A stretch of DNA of 64,000 nucleotides from Musa acuminata AAA Group (Eukaryota > Streptophyta > Magnoliopsida > Zingiberales > Musaceae), in NCBI RefSeq assembly GCF_036884655.1, contig NC_088340.1, positions 4,241,501 through 4,305,500 on the forward strand, read 5' to 3'. Positions 42,952 through 55,800 of the stretch are shown piece by piece. Positions within the stretch are counted from its first letter, which is position 1, and each line of letters starts with the position of its first letter. The notes under the pieces were generated by a model. That model was not told where the DNA came from. It did not search any database and saw only the letters and a program-made list of their open reading frames with translations. A program made the position numbers and the translations under genes.

Positions 42952-45900
42952 TTATAGTTCATCATGCAAGATAACACCTGCATGAAAAAGAGAAGCAAGA
43001 GGAAGATAGTATTCATTAAAGAGCATATTTAGAGTTGTTAAACTACCATTATTTTGTAACTTACCTTAGCAAAATCACTTTGTTATTCCTTTAATGAGAC
43101 AACAAATACATAGTAATATTTATAGAGAGTAAGAACTGACCAGGTGATATTTCTCCAAAGAAAAATGAAATTTCTCTTGCAGCTGATTGAGGAGAATCTG
43201 AACCATGAACACAATTCCTCTCAGAATTCGACCCACACATGGCCCTAATGCTGTAAATTAAAAGCAGAGGTAAGCACGAAGAGAATTAAGTTATACTTGC
43301 AGAATTGTGTGATAGAAAAGATGCAGAGCTCGACATAATGTCTCATGAAGACTGTAAGAACTATGTGATAAAAAGAGAAACCTATCATGACCCCATCACC
43401 CCCAATTTCCCATTCTCACGATCATGACATTCACTTGAACCATACAATGGAAACCTACCATGACCACAACACGAAAGGACCTTTAAGCATTCAAAGATAA
43501 GGGACTCCCAGGTATCATTGTTCAAGTTTCATCAACCAAGGCAACCGTTCTCCTTGATTATACTAGGACGATCGAACTTGTTTGCAAAAAATATCATTAA
43601 CCAAGAAAATACCTAATCTTTCTTGTTGTTCATTTATGCTACATAATTACTGTTTCAGATGTCTGAGTGAGGCACATGGATACAGTATGCTGATGATACA
43701 TTATGCCTATGAAACTCTCACTTTCTGTTTAGGCTTAGAAAATCAACATTTGCATCCTGAAATTGGGCCTGCAATCCTTTGAGATGCTATCAGCTTTGAT
43801 CATAAATTAACGCAAAAGCATATTAGTTTACTTGGTCAGCTACTGTCTTCAATCATTCTTTAGTCTTATTACCCTTCAGGCATTTCAGTTTGCTTCTACT
43901 TGAAGAATTATAAAACAAAGAATTGGTCACCTCAAACTTAGAAGTCTGATGAGCAATCCGCCGAGCGGAAAGTCCAAATGCCTCACCTTAGGAGAAAAGT
44001 TAATTTGATGAACTTGGTAATCTCTGCACTACCCACACACTTCAAATACATTCTCTACTTACTGCAATATGTCATTTAAAAAAAAGACGATATGTGACAT
44101 GAGGTGAAGCTTTGGGATTGATGATATCAAAAAATTTAACAAGGGGTGATCAAACAATATGAGGATGATGATACATGTGGAAACAATACATCTTGAATAG
44201 CTACTTGCAATTTTGGCATGAAAAATTGTGTTGACACTGCATATGTAATTAGGTTTCATATTGATGGATTTTGGACCTCCATATGAGCCATATTCCCCCA
44301 AAAGCTATTTTGACATTTGTACCAATCAGAGTTAGTCACGGAACAATTTATGATAAGGAGGGAGAACAAATGTTGAACTATGCAGTTCACTAGAAGCTTC
44401 AAGCATTAAGAAAACAGGGACTAGTGAAAGCTGAGATGAAAATGAAAGTCCTCAAGAAGTTTCTGGGTGAAATTTTGTTAATATGCATTATTAATGATGA
44501 ACCAGGTGTTCATTACACAAACACCTATTGGGATTGTCTAGACTGATTGGAGTGTTCATTTTTGACTGCTTCCAGCTTATCAAAAAGCTTAAGCTTACAA
44601 GTGTGAAAGACTTTAATTAACTACATTCTAATACCCCCCTTCACGTGTGACCTAGATGAAGGATAACGGACTTTGCATGTGGACCTAAATGAAGGATAAT
44701 GATGCAAGCCACAGAAAGTTTAATGGGCTTTGCACATAAGTTTATGTTCGGAAGAAGAAATGGATGAAAAAATGAAGGAAGAGTTGTGAAGTAAAGAAAG
44801 CTAGGATCAAACACATGACCTACTATCTTACCATGATAAAATGGTTATCCACCAATGCTAAAAACTTAAACTACTAGAAGCAACAGGGTCTTTTTGTTTA
44901 TATCATAACATGTAAATCAAGGGAAGTATAGAATAACTGAAAATTTCACTCATTAATTCATGCTTCATGAGTTGTAGAGTTGTTTGGGACAAAGGGGACA
45001 AAGAAGAGACATCGATGGGAGGCTATGTTGTATAAATCTTCACAGGTGGTAACAACCATTGTGGTGTTCCTCAGTCTCATCATTTTGTTAGCTGGTCACT
45101 CATTGTCTCCTTCCCCACCCTCCTCTTTCACCTTTTGCTCCATTCCACACAACTGTTTCTGGAAGGTTCTCTATTTTTCTGCTTCATTACACTCTGAAAT
45201 GAAGTTGATGGGTGCTACCACTTCGTTGCTAAAAAAATGCAAGTACATGCAGGGACAAGAAGCATCAGAATTCAATCTCATGCTACAAGAATATAAGAGG
45301 CATTCAAACTCAAATCATCTATAAGTTAACATACAATAAAGGCTAATTTGGTTAATCTAAACTTATAGTAGTAGACTCGGTGATCAGTTCATTTAACAAT
45401 ATGTTCTAAAGTTTTCAAATATATTTTTGGCAACATGACAGGATTTATATCTAAAAAAGCCAAAAAAGCTTAAGATGCTCGACTAATTGTTTTATCAATG
45501 GAAACTGATATAATTGTTTATTTTTCTAGCTGGAGAGATAATAAAATAAGAACAAGCAAACCTGTTGGGATGGGAAGCTTTAGCTTTTCCCGCATCTGTT
45601 GGTCCAATCAGAGCACGCCAATCAGCAATAGCATTAATCTTCTCAATAACCATCACAAGCACTGGACCACTGCAAGTTAATAATATTTTGCTCACTGAAC
45701 TAACAGGTAAAATTGAAAAGTAGTAAATACAGTAGGAAGAAAAATAATAATAATCGTACTTTAACTACCTTCAAAGAAATCATTGAAAATTTTTCAAAAA
45801 GAATTGGATAAGAAATTATTAAAGACTACAGTAAATCATGCTTGTGAAGGATAAAGACAAGACAAATTTATTGGCATCAATTACAGAAAATATATACCAT

Positions 45901-48539
45901 AATGTTCATACATGTAAGTAGGAACTAAGAAGAAGGGTAGTGATGAAACTTATACGAACATACACAAAATTTTCAAAAGAACAGACAAATTTCGTAAGGG
46001 AATAAGCAAAACGGGATAGGAAAGTTAAACAATCAAACAGAAAACTATTGCACAAAGATAGAGAAAAAGGACAATATATGTAACCCGCTGAATCATTGTA
46101 ACTAACCTCAGAATAAAGCAAACACTAAACAAGCAAAATCACAAGAGATGAAGTCGGAAGAAAAAGATTTCATGAGTACTAAAAGAATAAGAAGGTAGGG
46201 CATCTAGATTCTGCATTCTTTTCAGATGTCTGGATGAAACAAACCAATGCAAATGCATATGAATTAATGGACATAGTCCAGAAATATAATCATTCTTTAC
46301 AGGATTGAGCTGAAACCATTCTAAGTGCCTGAAAGGAAGACTAAGCCTAGCACTTTGGTACTTTTTTGGGCTAGGATCATGTCCCATACTTGGTTCATCA
46401 ATCTCTTAGGTACGGGATTCTTTGCTCAAGATTCACAAGTGTCATGCATAAACAACAAACACTCTTTAGCAATTGAGTATTAAAAGTTTAAAACTTTAAA
46501 AATTGCAACACTACATTCACAATACGTTCGCTCACCATTAATAAATTAACTTTCTTGGAAGCAAAAAGAAAATTGTATCATTTCCTCTAAGAAAAATGTA
46601 TCATTCAGTGTGGTTTTTCTTCTGGAAGGTTATTACTGCCATTCGCTTTGTATTCTAAATATTGCCACCTTTAACTAAAAAAAGGATACAATTCCAGTTG
46701 TTGAAAGCTATAATAGGGAAAGACAAGTTTAAGAACAAAAGCAGTGATGCAAGAAAATTTCAAGTTAATACCTCGTCATATACCCAACAAGATTTGGAAA
46801 GAAGCTCTTTTCAGAATGTTCAGAGTAGAACAGTGTCACATTTCTCACATCAAGCTGGAGCATCATCTCATGGACTATGACAAATCCAGATTGCAAAATA
46901 ACCTGCTTTATCTGGTTCGTGAAGTTACCACAGATTCCATCTGGTTTTATCATAGCCAAAGTTCTCTCCTTTTCCAAAGCTGCATAGCTCAGAGACCTGA
47001 AAATACTCGAGAATTTAATCTGCAGGTCAGTACAGTTATCAACTTATCAGGTCTCAAAATGATGTCATCCAGAGTCTCTTTTGCAAAGTCAACCAATTAT
47101 ATTATGCACTAAGATAAATATTTTTTAATAAAATGTATCATCAAAATGAAAGTAATTCATCAGTGATCACTAAAGTGTAAATTTCTCCCAAATAAGTAAA
47201 AGAATAGTATAAGAAAGAATAGGAGAACAAAAGATAGCTCTAAGTAAAGCAAACTATTTTTTTGCTAGAAGAACAAAAAGATAAGCTTGTATCTCAATGT
47301 TAGAATAGGAGAAATTGAAAGCATCAATGGAAACTCTCGAGATAGCAAGATTCATGTTCAATAATGGAACAACTCTAGGCATAAACAGATAGAAGAATGA
47401 TACACGCCCAAATATGAACACACACACACACACCAAAAATCAAAAGCCAACATTTTTAGAAAGAACCGGAATGACAAAATTAAGCTGACAGCTACCACAT
47501 AAATGAGAAAGAATCGTTCAATATTCAATAAAAATAAGAATCATGCAGAAATTATGGAAAAAAATTCTGCAATAGCTACAACGTAGTTTGTCAGCTATAG
47601 CTACATCGTACGCGACAACAAGACCTTGACAGAAAGAGAATCTCAGTCTGTCAACCAAGATGATGAATCACGTGGACAAAAATAACAACAAATAGCAAAA
47701 GTTATGAATCTAGACAAAATTCTTAATAAGGTAAAAATAAAAAAGAGAAAGTGTCTTATCATATGAAAATATAGCCAACAAGCCTAAAAGGTTGTATTGC
47801 TGAGTGATCCTTAAAGGTGATGAAAGATACCACAATATCACAATCACATACATCAAAAGCAAAACATTTATTCCCAAATCAACAAAATAGACCTAATTAA
47901 CATGAAAATATTTATAGATATAAGAGCTATGGGTTTTAAGCTAAAAGGTAATCTAACAAAAACAAGCTAACAAATGAAGCAAGTAGATTGATCTTAATAT
48001 AGTATACAGAGGGAAGAAAATCTTCTTCTTTTACAATGGGGAAAATATTCCAAACTCATCATGGAAAAGATTATTCAGCTTCGAGAAGGCTCAAGTTCAC
48101 GTAATAGCGAAAGATCGTAAGATTGAAACTCTGAAACAAAAGTCTTGCGTTGTTTCCTCATAACGAAAAAATGTGTCTCCACTATTTAAAGAACAAAAAG
48201 ATACAATTTTAGAAAAGAACAAAAAGAAGATCCAAAATCTTCACAGCCGTTTCTTCGAATAAAACCAAGATGACTCAAACAAGCTCCGTACACTAAGAGA
48301 GCAGGAATCTAATTGCAATCACGCAATAGCACACCAGAAGATTCAATTTATCGAAGAAAAATCGAGACCTTAAGCAAAATCCGACAGAATAATATATTTG
48401 AAATCTATCTAAAATAAAAACATTCGAAACAAAAATAAACCAAAATCCTTATAGTAGTATGGCGCAAGACGTGCGGGTTTACTTACTGAAGGAAGAGGAT
48501 GACGAGGAGGTGGAGAAGGAAGACCGAGATCTGCCGCAT
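42952..48539 (-). CDS. Nucleoside diphosphate kinase with signal peptide and C-terminal HDEL, 5 exons, 173 aa
   Basis: Exons in transcript order are 48539-48487, 46996-46772, 45669-45562, 43250-43141 and 42977-42952, 522 bases with GT..AG joins. Exon 1 encodes MRQISVFLLHLLVILFLQ, a strong signal peptide. The NDP kinase fold follows: EKERTLAMIKPDG (Lys35), ATP-binding and Kpn-loop regions, and NCVHGSDS with the phosphoryl-accepting His144. The last exon ends ILHDEL and a stop, the plant ER-retrieval signal. Together these predict an ER-luminal enzyme that exchanges terminal phosphates between nucleoside di- and triphosphates. It resembles the divergent plant NDPK5-type family, not cytosolic NDPK1. 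Intron 1 is about 1.5 kb and intron 3 about 2.3 kb. A short upstream frame (48596-48564) precedes the start. Localisation is inferred from sequence. Confidence 0.92.
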
Positions 48540-48563
48540 CGGGAGCGGAGGGTGATCGGCGGA

Positions 48564-48596
48564 TCAAATCGGGAACGCTTCGCCTTCGGAGGCCAT
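48564..48596 (-). promoter_or_regulatory. Upstream open reading frame of the NDP kinase gene
   Basis: ATG at 48596 opens a 10-residue frame that stops with TGA at 48566-48564, 25 bases before the main ATG at 48539. If transcription starts upstream it could lower translation of the main frame. The transcription start is not known from the sequence. Confidence 0.4.
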
Positions 48597-48839
48597 TAGG
48601 GATCGCAGCTCAGGTGCCTTGGGTGGGACGACCACATGCGGCCTATCTAACTCGGATCCGAGTCGAGTCCGACCATGATCCGTTTTCTTCGACACTATGG
48701 CCCCGATCCGAATCCGATCCAAAGAGGAAACCAAACGGATCCATACTCAAATCCGAATCTGATCCGAGTTCATTTTATTTATTTATTCATTCATTTTGTT
48801 GATTTTAGACAATATTTGCCAAATACGGAATAAACAATG

Positions 48840-48841
<2 letters not shown>

Positions 48842-48883
<42 letters not shown>
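48842..48883. repeat. (AT)21 microsatellite
   Basis: 42 bases of AT dinucleotide, 58 bases left of the solo LTR. Confidence 0.95.
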
Positions 48884-48887
<4 letters not shown>

Positions 48888-48940
48888 GGAATTTTATTTT
48901 GATTTATCTGAATACTAAAAGAAAATTTCTATGAGATATA

Positions 48941-49565
48941 TGATAAGGTATATTTTTGGTCCAGGTCACGTCACGATCAATGTCACGCCACGTAACAGCC
49001 AAGTCAGTAAGAGGAGCACTCCCACGCGTCGAGTCAGAATCCGTACCAAGGCATTGCTCAGTACGTCCCGTCCCGGTAAGCCCGGGATGATGCCGCATGG
49101 CATCGTTCCGCGTGTCCCGGGACGGCGACCGCACAAAGGTACCATCTCACCTCTCGAGGATTGGTCGTCATGCCAAACCCACGTACAACCGACTCTCGTA
49201 CAGTAGTATAAAAGCCCATGGCTGACATCCGGCCCAAGGAGAGGCATAAACAAATCAACCCACCAATGACTTGCTCGTCAAAGGGGCCAAAGTCGGCAAA
49301 CACCCGACGAGAGCCATACTTGCAGGAAAGCGGTCACCCTCAAGCTACGAGCATTCCGACCTTAGAGTCGTCAACTAGCGTCCCGATGACGAGTTGCTAA
49401 CCGGTATCCGGACCGAGAGACGTTGATCCACTTCCCGGCGCCGACACCCCGTCGCAAGGGTTCGACCGACCTCGGCGACCAGCTCAACCGACTTAAGACT
49501 CTCGATATCGACCCGTGGACCCGACCGTACTGACTCATTAGCCACGACGCATTAGTTCACCAACA
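48941..49565 (+). mobile_element. Solo LTR, 625 bp, with target duplication ATATA
   Basis: GC-rich block that starts TG (tgataaggta) and ends CA (ttcaccaaca). It is flanked by the same five bases, atata at 48936-48940 and 49566-49570. A TATA-like tataaaag at 49207-49214 is followed by agcccatgg, as in many plant LTRs. There is no internal coding domain and no second LTR nearby, so it is most simply a solo LTR left after recombination. A related, more diverged copy lies at 51890-52305. I cannot assign it to Ty1/copia or Ty3 without the internal region. Confidence 0.8.
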
Positions 49566-50104
49566 ATATACATAAAAAAAAAATGGTGGAAACTTTGTGG
49601 CTACGAATGCTTGAAATAATTGACTTCAAGCCACTGCACCACTCAAGTCCAACCTTGGAAGCTTTGTCAAGCTAAAGAAGAAGAAGAAAGAGCTGCCATC
49701 TCCAAACCGTCCTTCCATGGTTGCGAGTGCAAGCTTCTTCTTCCCACGGTGGACTCCTTCATACAACATGGCATAGAGAGAAGGGTGTTTCATCCAACAA
49801 AATTATTAGATTTCATGAAAGGGAGGTTGACCTCCCTCTTTACACGCAGAGAGAGCATTTTGATTTGGATGTAAGAATTTACAAGGAGATTTGAAGAGAA
49901 AAAAAAATAAGGGAAAAATATTTCTATTATCTCATAAATTTTTTTTTTGTTGTCTTTCTTGTTTCATGTTAAGCAATTTAATTGTTGGAAAACTAAATGG
50001 AGACACTAAATCCCAAACAATTGCCACTTTTATTTGGTTTTACCACGAATCTTGATGCATGTGTTGTGGTCACTCGCTCGACGTTTACCGTCATGTTCTC
50101 GGCT

Positions 50105-50548
50105 TCACCGGGCCGCAGTAGAGAGGCAGCTGCTCGACCGCGCGAGTGAGCTGCGGGTGGAGTCGCTGCCGTCGTCCTTCACCGTCCCCCTGCGAGGGCT
50201 GGTTGGTGTTGACCGCGTCGCCCGGGGCGAGTCGAGGCTGCGGCGGAAGAGCTGCCGCAAGGCGGCGATCATGGGCTCGGCGGTGTTGACGGGTGGCCGC
50301 GCGGCGCGGAAGCTCTCGGAGAAGCTCGTGTGGCGGACGAGCGCCTCCTCCGTGGACATCCGCCGCCCCGCGCGGCCGATCTCGTCCTCCACGGCCTCGC
50401 CGCAGAGGCCGCACACCCACCGCCCGCTGAACCGGCCCCGGACCGCCTCGACGTACGCCGGCGTGCACTCCTCCGTCAGCCCGCAACACTCGCACACCGC
50501 CGACACCACCTCCGGCCTCGCCTCGCCGCCCCGCACATCGTCCGACAT
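50105..50548 (-). CDS. DUF1677 family protein, 147 aa, one exon
   Basis: A single GC-rich exon begins ATG at 50548 (MSDDVRGGEARPEVV). The N-terminal half carries the family's cysteine pattern: Cys19, Cys21, Cys22 and Cys28 in CECCGLTEECT, then WVCGLCGEAV with Cys46 and Cys49, probably a metal-binding fold. This is followed by the family-type block VEDEIGRAGRRMSTEEALVRH and a Ser/Arg-rich tail. DUF1677 proteins are plant-specific and of unknown biochemical function. The longer overlapping frames on both strands are GC-driven shadows. Confidence 0.9.
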   Translation of the reverse strand: MSDDVRGGEARPEVVSAVCECCGLTEECTPAYVEAVRGRFSGRWVCGLCGEAVEDEIGRAGRRMSTEEALVRHTSFSESFRAARPPVNTAEPMIAALRQLFRRSLDSPRATRSTPTSPRRGTVKDDGSDSTRSSLARSSSCLSTAAR

Positions 50549-52864
50549 CACTCGAAAATCCTATCTATCTTCCACCACCGTGCAGTCCGAGACAGCCGCG
50601 AACAGAGCCAAAAACAAAAAGGAAATCACGCTACGTCTCCTCCTCCCACTGCGATCACCTCCGCTGCTAACGCCGGTGGCATTGCGAGGCCCATAAGGAA
50701 ATCATCTCCGTGGCGATGGAGTCGACTGCGAGACGGGGTCTTATGCTTGGTAGGACTGGAGATGGATCCGCTGGCCAATGATTGGTAGGCACAGTGGATG
50801 CCGTCGCAATCTTGAGACTTGCGACATTGAACACAATTAAGAATCTAAGAAGATAATGAAGGTTCATTTAATTGCTCAATCAATAGAGATATGACAACTA
50901 TTGATTGAGAAATCTGATTAGGTTCATTTAATGTCAAATTATCCTTGTAGATTTTGACACCAAATGCTTGCTTACTCCTAAAACACAAAATATATGAACC
51001 TTTTTTCTTTCTTTCTTTCTTTCATTAGGACTAAATATAACAGCACGTGAATAAGACAATGGGATTCTCCCAAGAGACACCCACCACCAAGGCTTTGGTG
51101 TGTGAGCAAGAGAAAGGAACGAGGGTGGTCCTCATTGGCCAATTATTGAGGGTGAATCGACTAATAAAAGAGATGTGAGTGATCTATGCAATGAGGTTAA
51201 TCAAAGCTGTGGGTGCTTAGATAAATACTTACTTGTATCATATCCTTTGAGCTTCCATAGATGATCATGTGTTTATACTTTATATTAGTAACACTAAAAA
51301 TCACAAATGAGGTGATTAAATCAGGACATTGTAATGATATTATTTTAGTTAGATATGTAATTATTATTATATATTTTTTCAACTCAAAGCATATGTAAAT
51401 ATATTTATTTTTTTTCATCATGTATGATAGCTTCACCAACAAAACAAACCATGTCTTTAATTGAGCTTCCACTTTTATGACACACAAAAACAGGTTCATG
51501 TGCAACACGTGCCACGTCAAATCAATGGAAGCTCACATCAAAGTGGTGGGACCAGCCAATTCAAGCCTCGGTGGCACACATCGGACCGAACATGTTTGAT
51601 CTCTTTGTATGGTGTCCAAGGAAAAGTCTTGTGATGGAATTGATTGATGTGGCGATGGAGCCTTATCCGCCGGAGGTGCGCTTCAATTCAGCGCAGCGGT
51701 TGTGTTGGTTGTGGCGAGGGGACAGCCACCGTCTCGTGCTCTTTTGTTTAAGCAGAAATGCTGCAACACGTTTCAGTATAAAATCCATTGGATTTTGCTG
51801 TTTGGAGTTTAATTATAGATCAGTCTTTCTCTACTTACTATTTGCAACGCGATACCTGTATGTCATAAATTAATTTTCGAAGAATCTAATGATAGAGCAT
51901 ATTCTGGATCCTGATCACGTCACGACCCACGCACGTCACGCCCTTGCCGAGTCCGAGTCAGCACGAAGGCTGACTTCTCGCATTGAATCGAAGCCCGTAC
52001 AGGGAAGCACCCCCTCGGCAAGTCCCGTCTCGGAAAGCTCGGGACGACATCGTATGACGCCGTTCCGCGCATACTGGGCGGCGATCGCATGAAGGTACCA
52101 TCTCGTTACTCGGAGGATCGGTCGTCACGCCAAATCTACGTACAATCGATCCTCGAGCAATAGTATAAAAGCCCCTGATCGAAACCTGACCAGAGAGAGA
52201 AAAAAAGAGAGGACAAACAGACTACTGACTCAATCTCCGAGGGGCCCAAGCTAGAAATCTCTCGACCACGGCCTGTGTGCAGGAACCCGGACATGCGGCC
52301 GCCCTGGTTTTATCAATGTACAGTTTTATCAATTCATCTGTAAATGTACACCTAATCTGACACAATGAAGCACTTGCTCCAACTGATAACATATGTTGCT
52401 GTCCTAAACAAAGTTCCAAACGCCGTGATATGCAAGTTCACAAAACTATGGCAAACATAAAAATTAAGTAGCTTTACCATCGAGCACAATGTCACTAAAT
52501 TTAGCATTTGAATCATCACAAGGAAAGATGCAAAACGCAATGCTGAGAATATAAAATAAGGAATATAAATTAGTAAAGTGGTTTCATCTTCCACAGTAGA
52601 GTTATTGTGTGCAAACACCATTTGAAATGGTTTAGATCTTTAGAACAATAATTACATCGAGAAACATGAATACGATGAACTTATCTGCTTGCTTATATTA
52701 ACTCCTCCAGTAGAAACCATATCTTTGTTTCTTGGACTTCCCAATCTGAATAGATATCAAATATAGGAATGAAGAGGAGGGAAGAAGGAAGGGTTCAAAT
52801 ATCTAATATTTCAATCCAGAGTAACACCAGTTGATTACCACCAGGCAGCTCAGGATGTGCTCCT
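50549..52864. other. Intergenic: DUF1677 upstream region, truncated LTR, 3' flank of the EFR3-like gene
   Basis: 50549-50800 is GC-rich 5' flank. A (TTTC)n run is at about 51004-51024. 51571-51873 is an open frame without a recognised domain. 51890-52305 is a truncated LTR. 52306-52864 is probably 3' UTR and flank of the EFR3-like gene. Confidence 0.6.
51890..52305 (+). mobile_element. Truncated LTR related to the solo LTR at 48941
   Basis: It starts tgatagagcatattctggat, parallel to the start of the solo LTR. It shares in order cacgtcacga, gtcccgt, cgggacga, aaggtaccatctc, ggtcgtca, tagtataaaagccc (TATA at 52164-52171) and the caggaa block. Similarity stops near 52305, where AT-rich host sequence begins, so about 200 bases of its 3' end are missing. 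No target duplication can be seen. It ends just beyond the 3' end of the EFR3-like gene. Confidence 0.75.
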
Positions 52865-55800
52865 TCAGCAACCAGCGGCCTTGAGGAAGTTATCGAAGGG
52901 GCTTGATGCTGGAAGCTGATATAACTGGGGCTGGTAATGGTACCCGACAGCACAAAAAGATGCAGTGCTGGTAGGGGCTTGATATGTGTATGAAACAATG
53001 TTCGGCTCAAGGAAGGGATTTCCAATCTGCAATACCAGCGAAGCTGAACTTAGTGCATGAAGGTGCAGAAACAATGTCACACATGTAGGTTGTGTCTAAA
53101 TCACAGTTACAGAATGAATGATAAACCTCAAGACCATCTTAAGTTTATAAGAAAAAAACAATTGTTTATGGTTAAAATTTTAGGAAATCCACAAAAGAGA
53201 ATAAAATATTGAGTTCTTTAGCAAAGTATTTCAGAGGCAAGAAAATATTCCAGAACTATTAGTCCAGACAGAGTACTTGGAATTAAATAGAATGTAAAAC
53301 CCGGGAGATTTGAGGCTCTATGGAAGGCAATATATTATAAGTCAATCACATTCTCGGAGACGATATAAAAGCTAAAGGTCAAAAGTAAATTCTTCGAATT
53401 TTTTCTGGTAGTATAGCAAAGAGGAGAAAAAAACATGAAAGCATCAAATTATAAGACGAATGAATAATGAAAATATGCACACTTAATTATATATTAATTT
53501 ATTAACATAATTCTATACCAAACCCAGTGTAAAACTTTCCATACCCATTGAGAAGTTTCTGTGCACGAGTATAGGGATATTGTCACTTCATTCTGATTTT
53601 GTGAATTGCCACTCAAAATGATGTCCGGTTTCTGTTGGGCACTCATGAAGATGGATAATTTTTGCTGCTTCCCCATCAGAAGAGCCTCACAGTTGCCAGC
53701 CATTTCTCCAAATGGTATATTACAGTTGTTTGACACCGATAATCTTCCAACTTGCCACGCTGTCTCCAGAACCTGCACCATTATATATTTTTTCAAATGT
53801 TAACTATAATAGAAAAGTTATCGAAGGTTCATGCATGGAAAAATATGTACAGTGCTTGGTGTCATTGCTTAAAAATTAAAATAAACTGAACACATACAAG
53901 GGTTTAAAGCTTGTCAAATTTGTTGGAAGAATAAGGGTAATAATTTTCTTCCATGTCCAGTAATGGTGGATTATAAATATATGATATATGCTATCACATG
54001 AATTAACTGATGTCCCTAAATCCTTATTTTGTTCTGAACTCCATATATAGGCTCTGCTTCAGTAATCTTATTGTTTCAGCAAAACAAATCAACCAAAAAA
54101 TCTTTCGAAAATAATTGAAGCTAATGACAAAAGCTAACAACAAAAAAATTTTGCTGTGTCAATCAAGATATAGCAGAAACTCGTTACTTGTGTTGCCAAG
54201 GTGCCCCATAGAATTTGGATGATAAGAATAAGTTGCTTGTACATAGAGTCATAGCAAGAAAAAATGATTCTCTTTAATGAGAATGATCATATGATTTCAT
54301 TGAAAAATAGTAAAGTGAGCATTTGAAAGGCACCCGGATTTACAATGTCTTTTAAAGAAAAGCGATCGCTAGAAGTCAGCTAGAATAACAGATTATCAAC
54401 AGCTACTATGAACTTGTCAACCCTGGTTCAATTGAAGTTTTGACAATAAAGAACGTTATGCCATAAATTTAGTGAATACAGTATCACTGACTTATGAAAC
54501 AGAATAGGACAAAGATTGTCATCATCAGTCATGGTTGTGTAACATGCTATTCTTAGAACGTCATATATTTGTATCAACAAGACAACATTGTCTCATCAGA
54601 AGGCAAATACAACAATGTTATCACAGAAAATACAGGAAAATTAAATGCTTTGACAGCCTAAGGCGATTTGGTAAGAAGGTTTAGGATGAGGTGCCACCCA
54701 AACAAACAATGACTGCTGCAGACCAACAAGTAGCATTATATGCAAGTTGAGGAACTGCCAATTATTAATCAATATCATTGTTAGTTTAAGAACAGGGCAT
54801 AATCATCCAAGACTTTAAGCACACATGGGTATATTCAGTATCTTATGCAATAAAGAAAATTTGGAATAGTGGAAACAAGCCTTCCCAATATGAATCTAGC
54901 AAATTCTAGCAAATAAGCAGAAGAAACCATAGATTTTCATTATATCTGGAAATGAGTTAAGGGCGACTATGATGGTACAGTCCTGGCATGGTCTTGTCTG
55001 GAAGTCATAAAGGCAGCTTTTACAACAGATTTCATTCTTCCATACTCAACCAAAGTAAGATATATAAAGTGAAGCTAGTTGGCTTCCTATTCATGTTAGA
55101 AACTATATGCTTCATCTTCCAAACTGACCAGAAGAGAAAGTCAAAAGATTGTTATTTTTAAGTCATATTTCATATTTTCTACTTGGTTACTCGAGTACCC
55201 AGTGATATATATATATATATATATTACAAAATCATATGAATCTCCAACATATGTTAGTCCTATCCAAATCAGATGACATAATGGTGATAGATGGAGGACA
55301 TAAAAAGAATAGGAAGGATTCGCCCTAGTAGATCCGAGTAAAGTTTGTTCAGAATCAGTAATACACAAAGTTTAAAAGATCACAAAGGAAGTTGGTCTAC
55401 TAAATCTTCCAAAAAAGACCAGACTGATTGTCCTATAAGTTTCATCCTAGGATCCATTTTGACAAATTCACCTAATGACCAGGTTATACTTGATGGTGAA
55501 AGGGTTGTTCAAGTATGAAGGAAATGTATCATTAGGAAGCACCGATGGACTGAATTCTGACACCAGAACATGTCATATACTATGACTCAAAGTTACTGAA
55601 GAGGGTCACGCATTGTGAACATACCGATTCTAGTATCTGATTGACACTCAGAAGGTTGTTCTTCACTGTCAACTGTGATTCAGAATCTGCGGGATTCTCA
55701 AATGATTCAGTGAAGTCATCATCTATTGCAAGAAGTGCAGGCATGACCTGAAAAAATGGAAACCGATCAACTTCAAGTATTGCATTTATCACCAAATAAT

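Larger units (their letters stand above)
48540..50104. other. Intergenic: NDP kinase promoter, (AT)21, solo LTR, DUF1677 3' flank
   Basis: 48540-48610 is GC-rich and holds an 11-codon upstream open frame. An (AT)21 tract is at 48842-48883. The solo LTR occupies 48941-49565. The rest is mixed-composition sequence with no recognised gene; the open frame at 49620-49874 has no domain. Confidence 0.6.
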
